From: Armatimonadota bacterium
Lineage (GTDB): Bacteria; Armatimonadota; Armatimonadia; Armatimonadales; Capsulimonadaceae
Assembly: GCA_025354405.1 (NCBI GenBank)
Contig: JANXMY010000187.1
Location: forward strand, 1-43,305
DNA: 43,305 bases
Direction: 5' to 3'
The first letter of the stretch is position 1; the number at the start of each line of letters is the position of its first letter. The position numbers and the translations under genes were made by a program. The notes under the pieces are model-generated. The model was not told the origin of the DNA. It saw nothing but the letters and a program-made list of their open reading frames with translations, and searched no databases. Positions 1-6,818 of this stretch are shown here, one piece after another.

Positions 1-314
1 CCCTGCCCCTGCGAGCCCATACGCCCCGCCAGGGTTACCCCCCCGTTCGCGTCGTGCATATGTCCGGGGAAGCGCTCACCGAAGGCATCCAGACGACCCA
101 GATCGGCCGCGTCCCTGTGCGTGTTTATGGTCCGGCGAAGACCGTTGCCGATTGCTTTAAATTCCGCAATAAGATCGGCCTGGATGTTGCCCTTGAAGCG
201 CTCCAGGAGTGCCGCAGAAAACGGCGAGTATCACTGGACGAGCTTTGGCTTTACGCACGCATCTGTCATGTCAGCAGTGTGATGCGCCCCTATCTGGAAA
301 GCCTTTCGCAATAG
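1..314 (+). CDS. AbiEi-type antitoxin, 3' part (gene starts before the window)
   Basis: The reading frame is open from base 3, so the gene begins upstream of the window. The first ATG inside it (54) is internal. The visible C-terminal part carries the conserved stretch VYGPAKTVADCFKFRNKIG and the ending DELWLYARIC..VMRPYLE, which I recognise from the C-terminal domain of AbiEi-family antitoxins, which are DNA-binding repressors of type IV toxin-antitoxin operons. It ends 25 nt before an AbiEii-like toxin gene on the same strand, the usual antitoxin-then-toxin order. The N-terminal winged-helix domain cannot be checked because it lies outside the window. Confidence 0.82.
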   Translation, partial: LPLRAHTPRQGYPPVRVVHMSGEALTEGIQTTQIGRVPVRVYGPAKTVADCFKFRNKIGLDVALEALQECRRKRRVSLDELWLYARICHVSSVMRPYLESLSQ

Positions 315-339
315 GCTTTTTGTCTCAAGTATCAGCCTT

Positions 340-1317
340 ATGAACAATAAAGAGATCCCACCGAAGGGGACAAATCCGAAAAAACGGCAGGGAGAACGCA
401 ACCCGGAAGCCTCTTTGCAGCAGAAACTGCGAAACCATGCCAAAACCACCGGCGATGATGTCGCACTGGTTTTGATCCGCTATATCAATGAGCGCTTTCT
501 CTATCGCCTGAGCCTCTCCCCCGACCGAGACCGGTTCATCCTGCGCGGCGCGACCCTGTTCACCCTCTGGAACCCTGAGACCCATCGCGCCACTCGCGAT
601 CTTGATCTGATGGCTTCCGGCGAAGCTTCCCCGGAAGCCATTCGACGGATGATTAGCAGGGCCTGCAGCACTCCCGTAGAGCCTGATGGCGTCAGCTTTC
701 TGCCGGAGACCATGCATCTCGAGACACGCACGGAAGGCCGGGCCTATCAGGGGTTTCACCTCGAAATGACTGCCACACTCGGAACCGCCCGTCCGCGCCT
801 CGAAATAGATATTGCCGTCGGCGAAGCGGTCATTCCGCCCCCTCTCGAGGTCGACCTGCCCGTTCTGCTGTCTATGCCTTCTCCTCGCTTGCATGCTTAC
901 CAAAAAGAGACCACAGTGGCCGAAAAGTGCGAAGCCCTCGTGAGTCTTGGCCTACCCAATACCCGCATGAAAGACTTCTATGACCTGTGGTATCTCTGCC
1001 GCACCTTCCCATTCTCCGGCACACTCCTAGCCAATGCCCTCGAAGCCACTTTTACACGGCGGAACACGCCATTTCCAGTCCAGGGCCTTCCCACCGCTCT
1101 CACAGCCGAGTTTGCCAGCGACGCCCTCAAGAACCGTCAATGGAATGCCTTTCTCGGAAAGAGCCGTCTCAACGCGCAGGCGCCTGAGTTGTCCCCCGTC
1201 ATTGCAAGCCTCCGCGAATTCCTTCAGTCTCTCCTGGAAGCCCTCCCCGACAATAAACCGTTCGCTCGCCACTGGTCCCCCGAAGCCAAGTGGCAGGACG
1301 ATCCCTCTCCCCAGTAA
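340..1317 (+). CDS. AbiEii/AbiGii-type nucleotidyltransferase toxin
   Basis: A 325-residue protein with the AbiEii signature. It has an RGA loop at 69-71, a DLDL metal-binding motif at 87-90, a probable third acidic residue near D157, an AEK at 194-196 and KDFYDL at 211-216. The family transfers nucleotides to target RNA or protein; several members modify tRNA acceptor ends and arrest growth. It follows the antitoxin by 25 nt and is probably co-transcribed with it. No clear Shine-Dalgarno precedes the ATG, which suggests coupling to the upstream gene. Length and motif order look intact. The pair may belong to the accessory segment that follows or be an independent resident. Confidence 0.88.
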   Translation: MNNKEIPPKGTNPKKRQGERNPEASLQQKLRNHAKTTGDDVALVLIRYINERFLYRLSLSPDRDRFILRGATLFTLWNPETHRATRDLDLMASGEASPEAIRRMISRACSTPVEPDGVSFLPETMHLETRTEGRAYQGFHLEMTATLGTARPRLEIDIAVGEAVIPPPLEVDLPVLLSMPSPRLHAYQKETTVAEKCEALVSLGLPNTRMKDFYDLWYLCRTFPFSGTLLANALEATFTRRNTPFPVQGLPTALTAEFASDALKNRQWNAFLGKSRLNAQAPELSPVIASLREFLQSLLEALPDNKPFARHWSPEAKWQDDPSPQ

Positions 1318-1767
1318 CCCATGATCACCCCTGTCACCCTTTCGCGTCCGTGCATCACCAAACAGTATCTCTCAGGTAGATGTAGCTCACCGGTCAGAAA
1401 CAACCTATCGGGGAACGACAATCTTGAATTGAGGCTGCCGGGCACTGAGGACAGCGCCCATGCCGCACAACCCGAGCCGGTTTTCCATTCCACCCCCCCA
1501 GCGCCTTAGTATGTGTCGCCCGTCAGAATAAAGCAAGGTTAAACCACTGCGTGGCGCTCAGAAGCGACCTTGCTTTATTCTGCCAGGCTGCCAGAGGGTT
1601 CCAGTGTTGGGGGGTTGGGGAATGGGTTTCAGAGCCGGAAGAGCAGAGCAAACACCCGGAGAAAAGGATGCGGCTTCGCCGCACATCAAAGGCGGCGGCA
1701 GCCGCCAAAGACAGGGCGGCAGCACCAGCAAGTCGCAAAAATAAACCTATCAAAAGGCTGCAATGGG
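1318..1767. other. Intergenic stretch without a convincing gene
   Basis: No reading frame here looks like protein: short frames in several registers overlap each other and lack ribosome sites. It contains the inverted repeat at 1524-1582 and a G-rich tract around 1610-1627, where several runs of three or more G lie close together. A GCCGC-rich patch near 1690-1715 can fold locally. It may hold the left boundary of the accessory segment, but no attachment-site duplicate of the dnaN end was found by eye. Confidence 0.5.
1524..1582. repeat. Perfect 16-bp inverted repeat with 27-bp spacer
   Basis: CAGAATAAAGCAAGGT at 1524-1539 is repeated as its exact reverse complement at 1567-1582. The spacer has a smaller CCAC/GTGG hairpin. 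The right arm is not followed by a clean T-run, so it is not a textbook terminator. It lies about 200 bp downstream of the toxin gene and before the first promoter of the recombinase segment. It could be a recombination or transposon-end structure, a protein site, or an RNA hairpin. Confidence 0.75.
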
Positions 1768-1797
1768 TTGACAAAGGCTGACAAAGAGTGGTATAAT
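1768..1797 (+). promoter_or_regulatory. Sigma-70-like promoter for the SWIM-protein operon
   Basis: TTGACA at 1768-1773 and TATAAT at 1792-1797 are both perfect consensus boxes, with an 18-bp spacer. Transcription would start near 1804 and run into the gene starting at 1859. Such perfect boxes are scarce elsewhere in this window. Confidence 0.75.
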
Positions 1798-1799
1798 AT

Positions 1800-1847
1800 C
1801 CTTGCAGACGGGGACAAACCTTCTAAAATCTAACCCCACCTGCAAGG
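1800..1847 (+). promoter_or_regulatory. Leader inverted repeat overlapping the ribosome site
   Basis: CCTTGCAG (1800-1807) pairs with CTGCAAGG (1840-1847), and GGGG (1810-1813) with CCCC just inside the right arm (1834-1837), separated by matching AC/AC internal loops. The right arm covers the start of the AAGGAG ribosome site (1844-1849) of the downstream gene. The left arm sits at the predicted transcription start, so it could be an operator at +1 or a hairpin that masks the ribosome site. Confidence 0.55.
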
Positions 1848-1858
1848 AGCTTTTCAGC

Positions 1859-2476
1859 ATGATTAGTTTACCCGAAAGCGGCGCACAATATGCGCTGCAG
1901 TCAGCCACCGCAGAAGCGGCGGCTTCCCTTCGCTCAGATGTCCGCGGGGTCCGTCCCCAGTGGGCCGCTTTGCCGATCGGGCCCAGCCTCGGGCACACCC
2001 TCCGAGCACCGTCCCTGAATGCGCGGCTTGCCTGCCTGATTGCAAATCGTCAGGCACAGCTCGCGGCACGCGGTCAGCACGTCATCGTCGCCGAGCCGCA
2101 TCGGCTGGCGTTCCGCAGCTTGCTCGGAGTGCGCCGCGTCGGCCATGAGCTGGATATACACGGATACGCGCTCAATATGGAGTTCACCTATCGATCCCCG
2201 TCCGGGAAGGTGTACATACTCTCCGGGGTTGCAAAAGGGTTTGCCGATGGGCCGCTCACCGGTCAGGGCTGGGCGCGGGAATGTTCCTGCCCGGACTTCC
2301 AGAAGCGGCGCGGTCCAGCACGCGATAGCCTGCGCGGGGAGGAGCGGTGCTGTAAGCATATGCGCCTGTTCCTCGTGCTGGTCAGCCAGTGGCAGGGTTC
2401 ACTTCCCTGGGTCGGCTGTGTCCCCCGCTTCTATCAGGTGCAGGGCGAGGGTTTCCAGCTTCAGGAGTTTAGTTAG
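1859..2476 (+). CDS. SWIM zinc-finger protein
   Basis: A 205-residue protein starting at the ATG at 1859, which has AAGGAG 9 nt upstream; a longer in-frame start at 1802 lies at the transcription start and is rejected. C142-x-C144 and C165-x-H167 form a C-x-C-xn-C-x-H pattern inside ECSCPDF...CCKHM, the signature of SWIM zinc fingers, which bind DNA or protein partners. The N-terminal 140 residues match nothing I recognise. It is first in a run of same-strand genes leading to a serine recombinase, so it may be an accessory function of a mobile element. The role is unknown. Confidence 0.72.
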   Translation: MISLPESGAQYALQSATAEAAASLRSDVRGVRPQWAALPIGPSLGHTLRAPSLNARLACLIANRQAQLAARGQHVIVAEPHRLAFRSLLGVRRVGHELDIHGYALNMEFTYRSPSGKVYILSGVAKGFADGPLTGQGWARECSCPDFQKRRGPARDSLRGEERCCKHMRLFLVLVSQWQGSLPWVGCVPRFYQVQGEGFQLQEFS

Positions 2477-2526
2477 GCCGGGCGGGGGGCCTTCCGCCCC
2501 CTGTCCTTCTTTGGAAGGAAAATCAA

Positions 2527-2859
2527 ATGACAATTCAAGAGTTAGAAAAAGCCACCCAGCGGCATTTCGTCGTAATCGTGACCATCAAAGACCCTCTGAC
2601 CGGGCGGATCATTATCGACAAAGTCCACGAATGCTCGGACATATTGACCGCCAAAGCGCGTTTTGCAGACTGCTCGGAAGCCTGCGAAATCATGAGCGAG
2701 TTTCTACCGGGCCTTTCCGTATCGGCCTTTGAGACCACCGAAGTCTACTCACTCACTCCTGCCGGGCATTCCGCGCTGGAACAGCTTGCAGTAGTCAGCC
2801 GTGCGGGGGCAGCCCATGACGCGCGCTGGTGGGCGGCAGCAATCGGTCAAATCAAATAG
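2527..2859 (+). CDS. Hypothetical protein (110 aa)
   Basis: A 110-residue soluble protein with no signal peptide or membrane segment and no family I recognise. The start at 2527 has AAGGA 7 nt upstream. The N-terminal half (residues 14-30) reads like an alternating beta strand region; the C-terminal part is Ala/Trp rich. It lies 50 nt after the SWIM gene and 74 nt before the excisionase-like gene, probably in the same transcript. Its stop codon lies in the first unit of a 15-bp tandem repeat. Confidence 0.6.
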   Translation: MTIQELEKATQRHFVVIVTIKDPLTGRIIIDKVHECSDILTAKARFADCSEACEIMSEFLPGLSVSAFETTEVYSLTPAGHSALEQLAVVSRAGAAHDARWWAAAIGQIK

Positions 2860-2895
2860 CTTTAAATCAAATAGCTTTAAATCAAATGGCTTTCC
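2851..2895 (+). repeat. Three tandem 15-bp repeats
   Basis: The unit ATCAAATAGCTTTAA occurs at 2851-2865 and exactly again at 2866-2880, then with changes at 2881-2895. The first unit contains the TAG stop of the 110-residue gene. The unit is AT-rich in a GC-rich setting. It could be an iteron-like protein site or a slippage product. Confidence 0.8.
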
Positions 2896-2933
2896 GGGGG
2901 GTGCGCATCCTTCACGCACAGGAGACCAATCGA

Positions 2934-3356
2934 ATGAATGACAAGATGGTAAATGACAAGATAACAAACGAAAAACCCCGGCCAGCCGCACGGCGCACCT
3001 GCCAGCGATGCGGCCAGTCTATCAACACCCAGACCGACAGCTGGGAAATGAAACACAGTGCCGACGGCAAGTATGCCCAGGGCGTTCAGCACGTCACCTG
3101 CCCCGCCAGTTCGGTGCTACAGGAGATCCACCCCGTCACCGTTCCAGCAGCCGTAGAAGCCGCCACAGACCGCCCGGTCTTTGTCACGATGGACGAAGCC
3201 GCCGAGATGCTGCGCGTCTCAAAGGCCACGATCCGCCGGCGCATCCGCGACGGCGAGCTGCCTGCCAAACGGCTGCGCGGCGGGCAGACCGTTTTGATTG
3301 AGCAGCAGCACGTCCTCTCACTGCTGGAAGATATCCCGCCGGGAAGTGTAGTCTAG
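2934..3356 (+). CDS. Excisionase-family DNA-binding protein with N-terminal CxxC
   Basis: A 140-residue protein. The start at 2934 is chosen because GGAG lies about 9 nt upstream; a longer frame runs through the 15-bp repeats and is not credible. Residues 82-135 form a MerR/Xis-type helix-turn-helix (TMDEAAEMLRVSKATIRRRI followed by a PAKRL wing). The N-terminal part has C23-x-x-C26 and a later TCP at C56, possibly a small metal knuckle. Its place just before a serine recombinase suggests a recombination directionality factor or element regulator, but the family also includes plain transcription factors. Confidence 0.7.
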   Translation: MNDKMVNDKITNEKPRPAARRTCQRCGQSINTQTDSWEMKHSADGKYAQGVQHVTCPASSVLQEIHPVTVPAAVEAATDRPVFVTMDEAAEMLRVSKATIRRRIRDGELPAKRLRGGQTVLIEQQHVLSLLEDIPPGSVV

Positions 3357-3359
3357 GGC

Positions 3360-3388
3360 TTGACAAATACAGATAATATCTGTACAAT
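3360..3388 (+). promoter_or_regulatory. Strong promoter with palindromic operator between the boxes
   Basis: TTGACA (3360-3365), a 17-bp spacer, then TACAAT (3383-3388). The spacer carries ACAGATAATATCTGT (3369-3383), an exact 15-bp odd palindrome that touches the -10 box. A protein bound there would block RNA polymerase. The predicted start of transcription, about 7 nt after the -10 box, falls on or next to the ATG at 3395. Confidence 0.75.
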
Positions 3389-3394
3389 AGAGAG

Positions 3395-3580
3395 ATGGAC
3401 AAAACAAACTCAGATCCGGGAGGGCGGAGGCGCGGGCGGGTTCCGTCAGAAGCCGAGCGCATCAAAACCACACTGCTGCTGGATTTGGATACGGTGGAAT
3501 GGGGAAAGCGCCAGCCGGGCGGCCTGTCCGAGATTATTCGGCAGCTTTTGCGGGAGAAGTACGAATCGGATCGTTCATAG
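3395..3580 (+). CDS. Small ribbon-helix-helix-like regulator
   Basis: A 61-residue protein with a basic N-terminus (GRRRGR), then a short strand (KTTLLLDLD) followed by two helices (SEIIRQLLREKY). This layout resembles Arc/CopG-type ribbon-helix-helix proteins, but it is too short for a firm family call. The ATG coincides with the predicted transcription start, so translation would be leaderless. It probably represses its own promoter through the palindrome at 3369-3383 and may control the recombinase that begins 47 nt downstream. Confidence 0.6.
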   Translation: MDKTNSDPGGRRRGRVPSEAERIKTTLLLDLDTVEWGKRQPGGLSEIIRQLLREKYESDRS

Positions 3581-3596
3581 TTGACAGGGATGTCAA
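3581..3596. promoter_or_regulatory. Inverted repeat ahead of the recombinase gene
   Basis: TTGACAGGGATGTCAA is a perfect 6-bp inverted repeat with a 4-base centre. The left arm reads as a -35 box, but no good -10 box lies 16-18 bp on (3603-3609). It starts right after the TAG of the small regulator and lies 31 nt before the recombinase ATG. It is a plausible operator or weak hairpin. Confidence 0.45.
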
Positions 3597-3627
3597 TCCA
3601 ACAGGGAAAAACGGAAGGACTCGAACA

Positions 3628-5379
3628 ATGACCATTTCTACACTGACAACCCCTCGCATCCCCGGAGCGGTCATCTACACCCGCGTCAGCACGGGCGATC
3701 AAGACAAAAACGGGACCAGCCCGGAAACCCAGCTTGCCGCCTGCCGTCAGAAAGCAGCCGCGCTCGGTCTGCCGATTGTTGCCGAATATTACGACGGTGG
3801 CATTTCCGGCGGCTTTCTGCTGATGCGAACCGAGTTTCAAGCCGCCATCGCTGACATCCAGGCCGGTCGATCAAACACGCTCATCTGTCCAAACATCAGC
3901 CGCTACTCACGCGATATGGAGCATCAGCAGGCCGTCAAGAAAGCCGTCCGTGCGGCTGGGGGGCGGCTGGTTTTCTGCGACATGGACTTTGACGACACGC
4001 CCGAAGGTGACCTTGCATTCGGCATCATGGGCGGTTTCGCCCAGTACGAAAAGGCCGTGATCAAAGACCGCACCATGAAAGGCAAGCGCAAACGGGCCGA
4101 AGAAGGCCAGCAGCCACAGCGGAGCCGCTCACCCTACGGCTACCACATCGTCACCAATGCCGAAGTCATTACAGGCATACACCCGCCGGAGATGCGCGGG
4201 CGCTACTTAATCGCGGAAGAAACTGCCCCAGTTCTACGCCGCCTCTTCGCTGGCTACCATTCGGGCGAGTACAGTTTGTCCACCCTTTGCCTTGCACTCA
4301 ACAAAGAAGGCATTCCTACTCCTGCCCAGGGCCGCGCCTGGCGGGAAGCCACCGTGCGCGTCATTCTGATGAACCCTGTCTACAAAGGGGAGCCGGTCAG
4401 CGGACGGCAGACAGTCTCCACCGACGAGAGTCGTTTAGGGCAGCGTCATAAGCTGACCGGACGACTGATTATGACCCCTGAAGTGCGAAGCCTCGCGCCC
4501 CACAGCAAGCGACTAACCCTGTCCGCGCCTCCTCTGGTGACTGAAGATGTCTGGGACGCTGTGCAGGCGCGTCTTGCCAGGGGTCGGGCGGAAGGAAGCG
4601 GCAATCCGCGTCAGATACGAATGCTCTCCGGCCATGCCTTCTGCCCCGCATGTGGCGGCAAAGCCGGATTTAAGCAGCAGAAGGCTAACGGCAAGCGCTA
4701 TCGGTACTTCATTTGTAACGCTCACAAAGATGCCCGATATCAGTTCGGGAACTCCCCCTGCCAGGGCGACTTGTACCCCGTAGAAACAGTCGAGCAGGCT
4801 GTCCTGCAAGCCGTGCGCGACGCCTGGCAGAATCCTAATGCGATCCTCGCTGCCCTGAGCGCCTATGAAAACCCCACAGTTCGAGCGGTCATCGAAGACA
4901 CGGCAGAATTGAGAGCCATACTGAGTGAGCTGGAAGAATTGAGGAAGGAGGAACAAGCGACAGCCAAAGCTCAAGTCGCTGGGATTAGAGCCGGTGCAGA
5001 TCCATCAGTATACGCTTCCCTATTCGCCAACATCGCTGGCCGGAGAAAAGAACTGAACACCCTCCGAGCAACAGCAGAACGTCCGTCAAAGACCATGCCG
5101 CAGCTCAAGCAAAAGCCAGCAGCTAAGCAAGTGCCTTGGATCAAGACTGCCAACACGGAAAAGGCTCTGCAAGTATTTGAGCAAGCTTGGCGCGTCCTGA
5201 CCAGTGCAGCAATCGAAGACCACACAAAGCGGGATTTGCTGCTGACGGTCATCGACCGAGTGATCTGCAAAAAAGATGGTGCCGAAGTAATCTTCCTCCC
5301 CGGCATCTTTGGAGAAACCAGGGAGGTAGCGGAACCAACTCTTTATACCACCTGCATCGGCATCAGTACGCACAAATAG
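3628..5379 (+). CDS. Large serine recombinase (site-specific integrase)
   Basis: A 583-residue protein. The start at 3628 is preceded by GGAAGGA at 8 nt; the in-frame extension back to 3499 overlaps the small regulator and is rejected. The resolvase domain (about 13-160) has the catalytic serine S21 in YTRVSTGDQ and the NISRYSRD motif. The recombinase domain follows, with SPYGYHI near its start. A zinc ribbon has C339, C342, C363 and C378, and a coiled coil begins near residue 425. This is the standard architecture of phage and element integrases that join attP to attB. The final 12 codons lie antisense to the end of dnaN. No frameshift is seen. Confidence 0.93.
   Translation: MTISTLTTPRIPGAVIYTRVSTGDQDKNGTSPETQLAACRQKAAALGLPIVAEYYDGGISGGFLLMRTEFQAAIADIQAGRSNTLICPNISRYSRDMEHQQAVKKAVRAAGGRLVFCDMDFDDTPEGDLAFGIMGGFAQYEKAVIKDRTMKGKRKRAEEGQQPQRSRSPYGYHIVTNAEVITGIHPPEMRGRYLIAEETAPVLRRLFAGYHSGEYSLSTLCLALNKEGIPTPAQGRAWREATVRVILMNPVYKGEPVSGRQTVSTDESRLGQRHKLTGRLIMTPEVRSLAPHSKRLTLSAPPLVTEDVWDAVQARLARGRAEGSGNPRQIRMLSGHAFCPACGGKAGFKQQKANGKRYRYFICNAHKDARYQFGNSPCQGDLYPVETVEQAVLQAVRDAWQNPNAILAALSAYENPTVRAVIEDTAELRAILSELEELRKEEQATAKAQVAGIRAGADPSVYASLFANIAGRRKELNTLRATAERPSKTMPQLKQKPAAKQVPWIKTANTEKALQVFEQAWRVLTSAAIEDHTKRDLLLTVIDRVICKKDGAEVIFLPGIFGETREVAEPTLYTTCIGISTHK
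5343..5379. other. Overlap of recombinase and dnaN 3' ends; probable attachment site
   Basis: The last 37 bp of the recombinase gene are shared, in antisense, with the last codons of dnaN (DYLCVLMPMQVV). Large serine integrases usually lie right beside one attachment junction, so the crossover probably falls in or next to this stretch, with the element restoring a working dnaN end. No second copy of this sequence was found near 1-1600 by eye; such enzymes need only very short core identity. Confidence 0.5.
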
Positions 5380-6506
5380 TCTGACGTGTCCGTGGGCCGG
5401 ATCACCCCGGGCCGGAGGGGTTCGGTGAGCTCGATGTGGAGGCCTTCGGTGTCGAGGACGTTTAGGACGTCGGCCAGATACTTGGCGTTGAAGGCGATCT
5501 CGACGGGGGTATCGTCGCCGGTGCGGGCGACTTCGACTTCTTCGTAGGCATTGCCGACGCTGCCGCTTTCGGCGGTGATGGTCAGCTTGTCGCCATCCTC
5601 AGTGGTGCGCAGTACGACCCGGCTGGCGGAATCGCGGGCGACGATGGAGGCGCGTTTGACGGCCGCGGCCAGCGGTTCACGGGCGAGGGTCAGGGTGCGA
5701 GTGGCCTGGGCGGGGATGACGCGCTCGTAGTTTGGGAACTGACCGTCGATCAGCCGGGAGATGAGGGTGGTCTTGCTGCCCTTTTCGTCGTCGATCTGGA
5801 ACTGGATCTGGTTGCCGGAGAGCGTGACCACGACTTCACCCTCTTCATTGCCGACGATCCGCAGGACTTCGTGCATGGCGCGGGCCGGGACGATTGCGCT
5901 GGCGCTGCCGGTGCCTTCTTTAACGGCGCAATCCCGGACGGCTAGGCGGTGGGTATCGGTGGCAACCAGCTTCAGGCTGTCGCCCTGGAAGACGACGAGG
6001 ACGCCGGTCAGGATCGCGCGGGTCTCGTCCGTGGAAGTCGCGAAGATGGTCTGCTTGATAGCGTCTCGCAAGGTCAGACGGTCCATAACAAAGCGGGAGT
6101 CTTCCTTCACCTGCGGCAGCAGGGGGAACTCGTCCGCGCTGAGGCCAAGGAGCTTATAGTTTGCCTTGAGGCAGCGCAGGTGCAGGGTATTGGTTTCGTC
6201 TTCGACCGTGATCGAAACGTCGGCATCGGGCATAGCGGCCAGGAGCTCGGTGAAGTTGCGGGCGGGGGCGGTCGCGGCTCCATCTTCGGTGATGCCGACA
6301 CCGGGGAGGGTATGCTCCATCCACATTTCGAGGTCAGTCGCCATGATGGAGACCTTGCCATCTTTGGCCGCGATGCGGACATGCGTCAGGATCGGCAGCG
6401 ACGAGCGCGTGGCAACCGCTTTTCCGACCGTTTGCAGGCCCTCGAAGAGTTCTTTGCGCGGGCAGTTGGCCCGGAGCAGCCCGGGGATGATGGTTTTTGC
6501 AGCCAT
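5343..6506 (-). CDS. dnaN: DNA polymerase III sliding clamp (beta subunit)
   Basis: A 387-residue protein, close to the family's usual length, with the three-fold clamp repeat. Typical stretches include RSSLPILTHV, SADEFPLLP, KQTIFATSTDETRAILTGV, VATDTHRLAVR and a C-terminal YLCVLMPMQ. It forms the ring that tethers DNA polymerase to DNA. AAGGAG lies about 10 nt before the ATG. It is downstream of an ECF sigma factor and small anti-sigma-like gene (42-nt gap) rather than beside dnaA. Its last codons overlap the convergent recombinase, so the exact C-terminus may have been supplied by the inserted element. Confidence 0.95.
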   Translation of the reverse strand: MAAKTIIPGLLRANCPRKELFEGLQTVGKAVATRSSLPILTHVRIAAKDGKVSIMATDLEMWMEHTLPGVGITEDGAATAPARNFTELLAAMPDADVSITVEDETNTLHLRCLKANYKLLGLSADEFPLLPQVKEDSRFVMDRLTLRDAIKQTIFATSTDETRAILTGVLVVFQGDSLKLVATDTHRLAVRDCAVKEGTGSASAIVPARAMHEVLRIVGNEEGEVVVTLSGNQIQFQIDDEKGSKTTLISRLIDGQFPNYERVIPAQATRTLTLAREPLAAAVKRASIVARDSASRVVLRTTEDGDKLTITAESGSVGNAYEEVEVARTGDDTPVEIAFNAKYLADVLNVLDTEGLHIELTEPLRPGVIRPTDTSDYLCVLMPMQVV

Positions 6507-6548
6507 GAGTGAAATATCTCCTTGAAAGTCAGGTGTGAATAGGGAAAG

Positions 6549-6818
6549 TTAACGGGTGTGAAAAATCTGTTCCGTTTGGCAATCCTGCGCGGCGGAATGC
6601 TCCCGCAGCAGGCGGTCGAGAGTACGCTCGACAAACCAGTCGTCAGGCTTGTCGGGCGTTAGGGCCTGGAGACGCTGCGCTGTCCGCTGGAGCGCGGCGG
6701 CTTCGGCGGCGCTCTCCGGGTGAGAAGCGAGAAAAGCCTCGGCAAAGCTGTGGAGTGCTTCGGGCAGCGTGCCTTCTACGTAGAGATCGATCAAGTCATC
6801 GCGTTCAGCTTCGGTCAT
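6549..6818 (-). CDS. Small acidic protein, putative anti-sigma partner
   Basis: An 89-residue protein beginning with ATG in an ATGA overlap with the sigma factor stop, so the two are translationally coupled. The N-terminal DDLIDLYVEGTLPEA...FLASHPES resembles the start of many anti-sigma factors, where a short helical domain contacts the sigma factor. It lacks the HxxxCxxC zinc motif and has no membrane segment. Position and N-terminal likeness support a cytoplasmic anti-sigma role; this is inference. Confidence 0.6.
   Translation of the reverse strand: MTEAERDDLIDLYVEGTLPEALHSFAEAFLASHPESAAEAAALQRTAQRLQALTPDKPDDWFVERTLDRLLREHSAAQDCQTEQIFHTR

Noticed and set aside
1321-1509. Short frames just after the toxin gene
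   Set aside because: No ribosome site, no homology by eye, overlapping frames on both strands.
2040-2732. A 230-codon frame overlapping the SWIM gene and the next gene
   Set aside because: It covers the CxC...CxH finger in the wrong register and lacks any domain; the SWIM frame has a promoter and ribosome site.
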